Assembly (NCBI GenBank): GCA_013297545.1
Contig: JAAFHH010000023.1
Coordinates: 1 to 14,560, forward strand
DNA from: Alphaproteobacteria bacterium
GTDB taxonomy: Bacteria > Pseudomonadota > Alphaproteobacteria > Elsterales > Elsteraceae
Length of the DNA: 14,560 nt
Reading direction: 5' to 3'
In this document: positions 14,508 through 14,560 of the stretch, one piece after another
How positions within the stretch are numbered: the first letter of the stretch is position 1
Layout of the letters: every line of letters starts with the position of its first letter
Notes under the pieces: generated by a model
Seen by the model: only the letters and a program-made list of their open reading frames with translations
Database searches by the model: none
Told to the model about the DNA's origin: nothing
Translations under genes and position numbers: made by a program

Positions 14508-14560
14508 ATGCGAACCGGCGTCACCATTGAAGTCACTGCGGCAAACCGCACCCGTCTGGA
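14508..14560 (+). CDS. IS630 family transposase, N-terminal fragment (3' end outside window)
   Basis: Only 17 complete codons are visible, reading MRTGVTIEVTAANRTRL. From memory this is close to the usual opening of alphaproteobacterial IS630 transposases, whose N-terminal helix-turn-helix region binds the IS ends and whose later DDE domain (not visible) cuts DNA at TA sites. No Shine-Dalgarno is seen; the seven bases directly before the ATG form one arm of an inverted repeat. Whether the gene is intact cannot be judged. Confidence 0.65.
   Translation, partial: MRTGVTIEVTAANRTRL

Larger units (their letters stand above)
14436..14560 (+). mobile_element. Left part of an IS630-family insertion sequence (continues beyond window)
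   Basis: An IS630-type transposase starts at 14508, so the DNA just upstream should be the left end of the element. IS630 elements insert at TA, often within CTAG. A CTAG lies at 14435-14438, and placing the border at its TA is a guess. The other end, the inverted repeat and the target duplication are outside the window. Confidence 0.5.

Noticed and set aside
1..14560. CRISPR array, tRNA, rRNA, toxin-antitoxin or phage-defence module
   Set aside because: No regularly spaced repeats, no RNA gene landmarks and no small gene pair were seen. Genes fill the window and belong to glycan synthesis, NAD/aspartate metabolism or an IS.

Overview
The window is a GC-rich bacterial segment (about 65% G+C in the left 5 kb) with almost no non-coding DNA. 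It encodes a surface-polysaccharide biosynthesis locus. The composition, the NadX-type aspartate dehydrogenase and the IS630-type transposase start suggest Pseudomonadota, perhaps an alphaproteobacterium of the Rhodospirillales kind. That placement is an inference with modest confidence, because the window has no rRNA, tRNA or other marker gene.

Left block, plus strand, 1-9161: five genes. The first four are joined by 4-base start/stop overlaps (GTGA, GTGA, ATGA), so they are probably one translationally coupled operon. They are a GT4 glycosyltransferase cut by the window edge, a GT2 glycosyltransferase with a roughly 420-residue N-terminal region I do not recognise, a GT4 glycosyltransferase with a four-cysteine insertion, and a sulfotransferase-fold protein with an N-terminal accessory domain. 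After a 93-base gap comes the largest protein (1273 aa). It carries four tandem 38-residue repeats, then a HAD-like hydrolase region with a downstream companion region, then a C-terminal GT4 glycosyltransferase.

Middle block, minus strand, 11238-9158: a second sulfotransferase-fold protein, unrelated to the first, followed by a TylF/MycF-type O-methyltransferase. The methyltransferase runs convergently into the large gene, and the two stop codons share TTAA.

Right block: a SAM methyltransferase on plus (11454-12536) meets a second, different SAM methyltransferase on minus (13557-12550). Upstream of the latter on the same strand lies an aspartate dehydrogenase (nadX-like, 14390-13611). At the right edge begins an IS630-family transposase on plus, of which only 17 codons are visible.

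Taken together the genes look like a set for assembling a glycan (GT4, GT2, GT4 and a GT4 fusion) and decorating it (two sulfotransferase-type and three methyltransferase proteins). Frequent strand changes, low-GC patches inside several genes and an IS at the edge suggest a mosaic locus shaped by exchange. No transporter, polymerase or nucleotide-sugar gene is visible, so this is part of a larger locus. I see no CRISPR array, RNA gene or phage module. The least explained items are the repeat-HAD-GT4 fusion and the N-terminal region of the GT2 protein.
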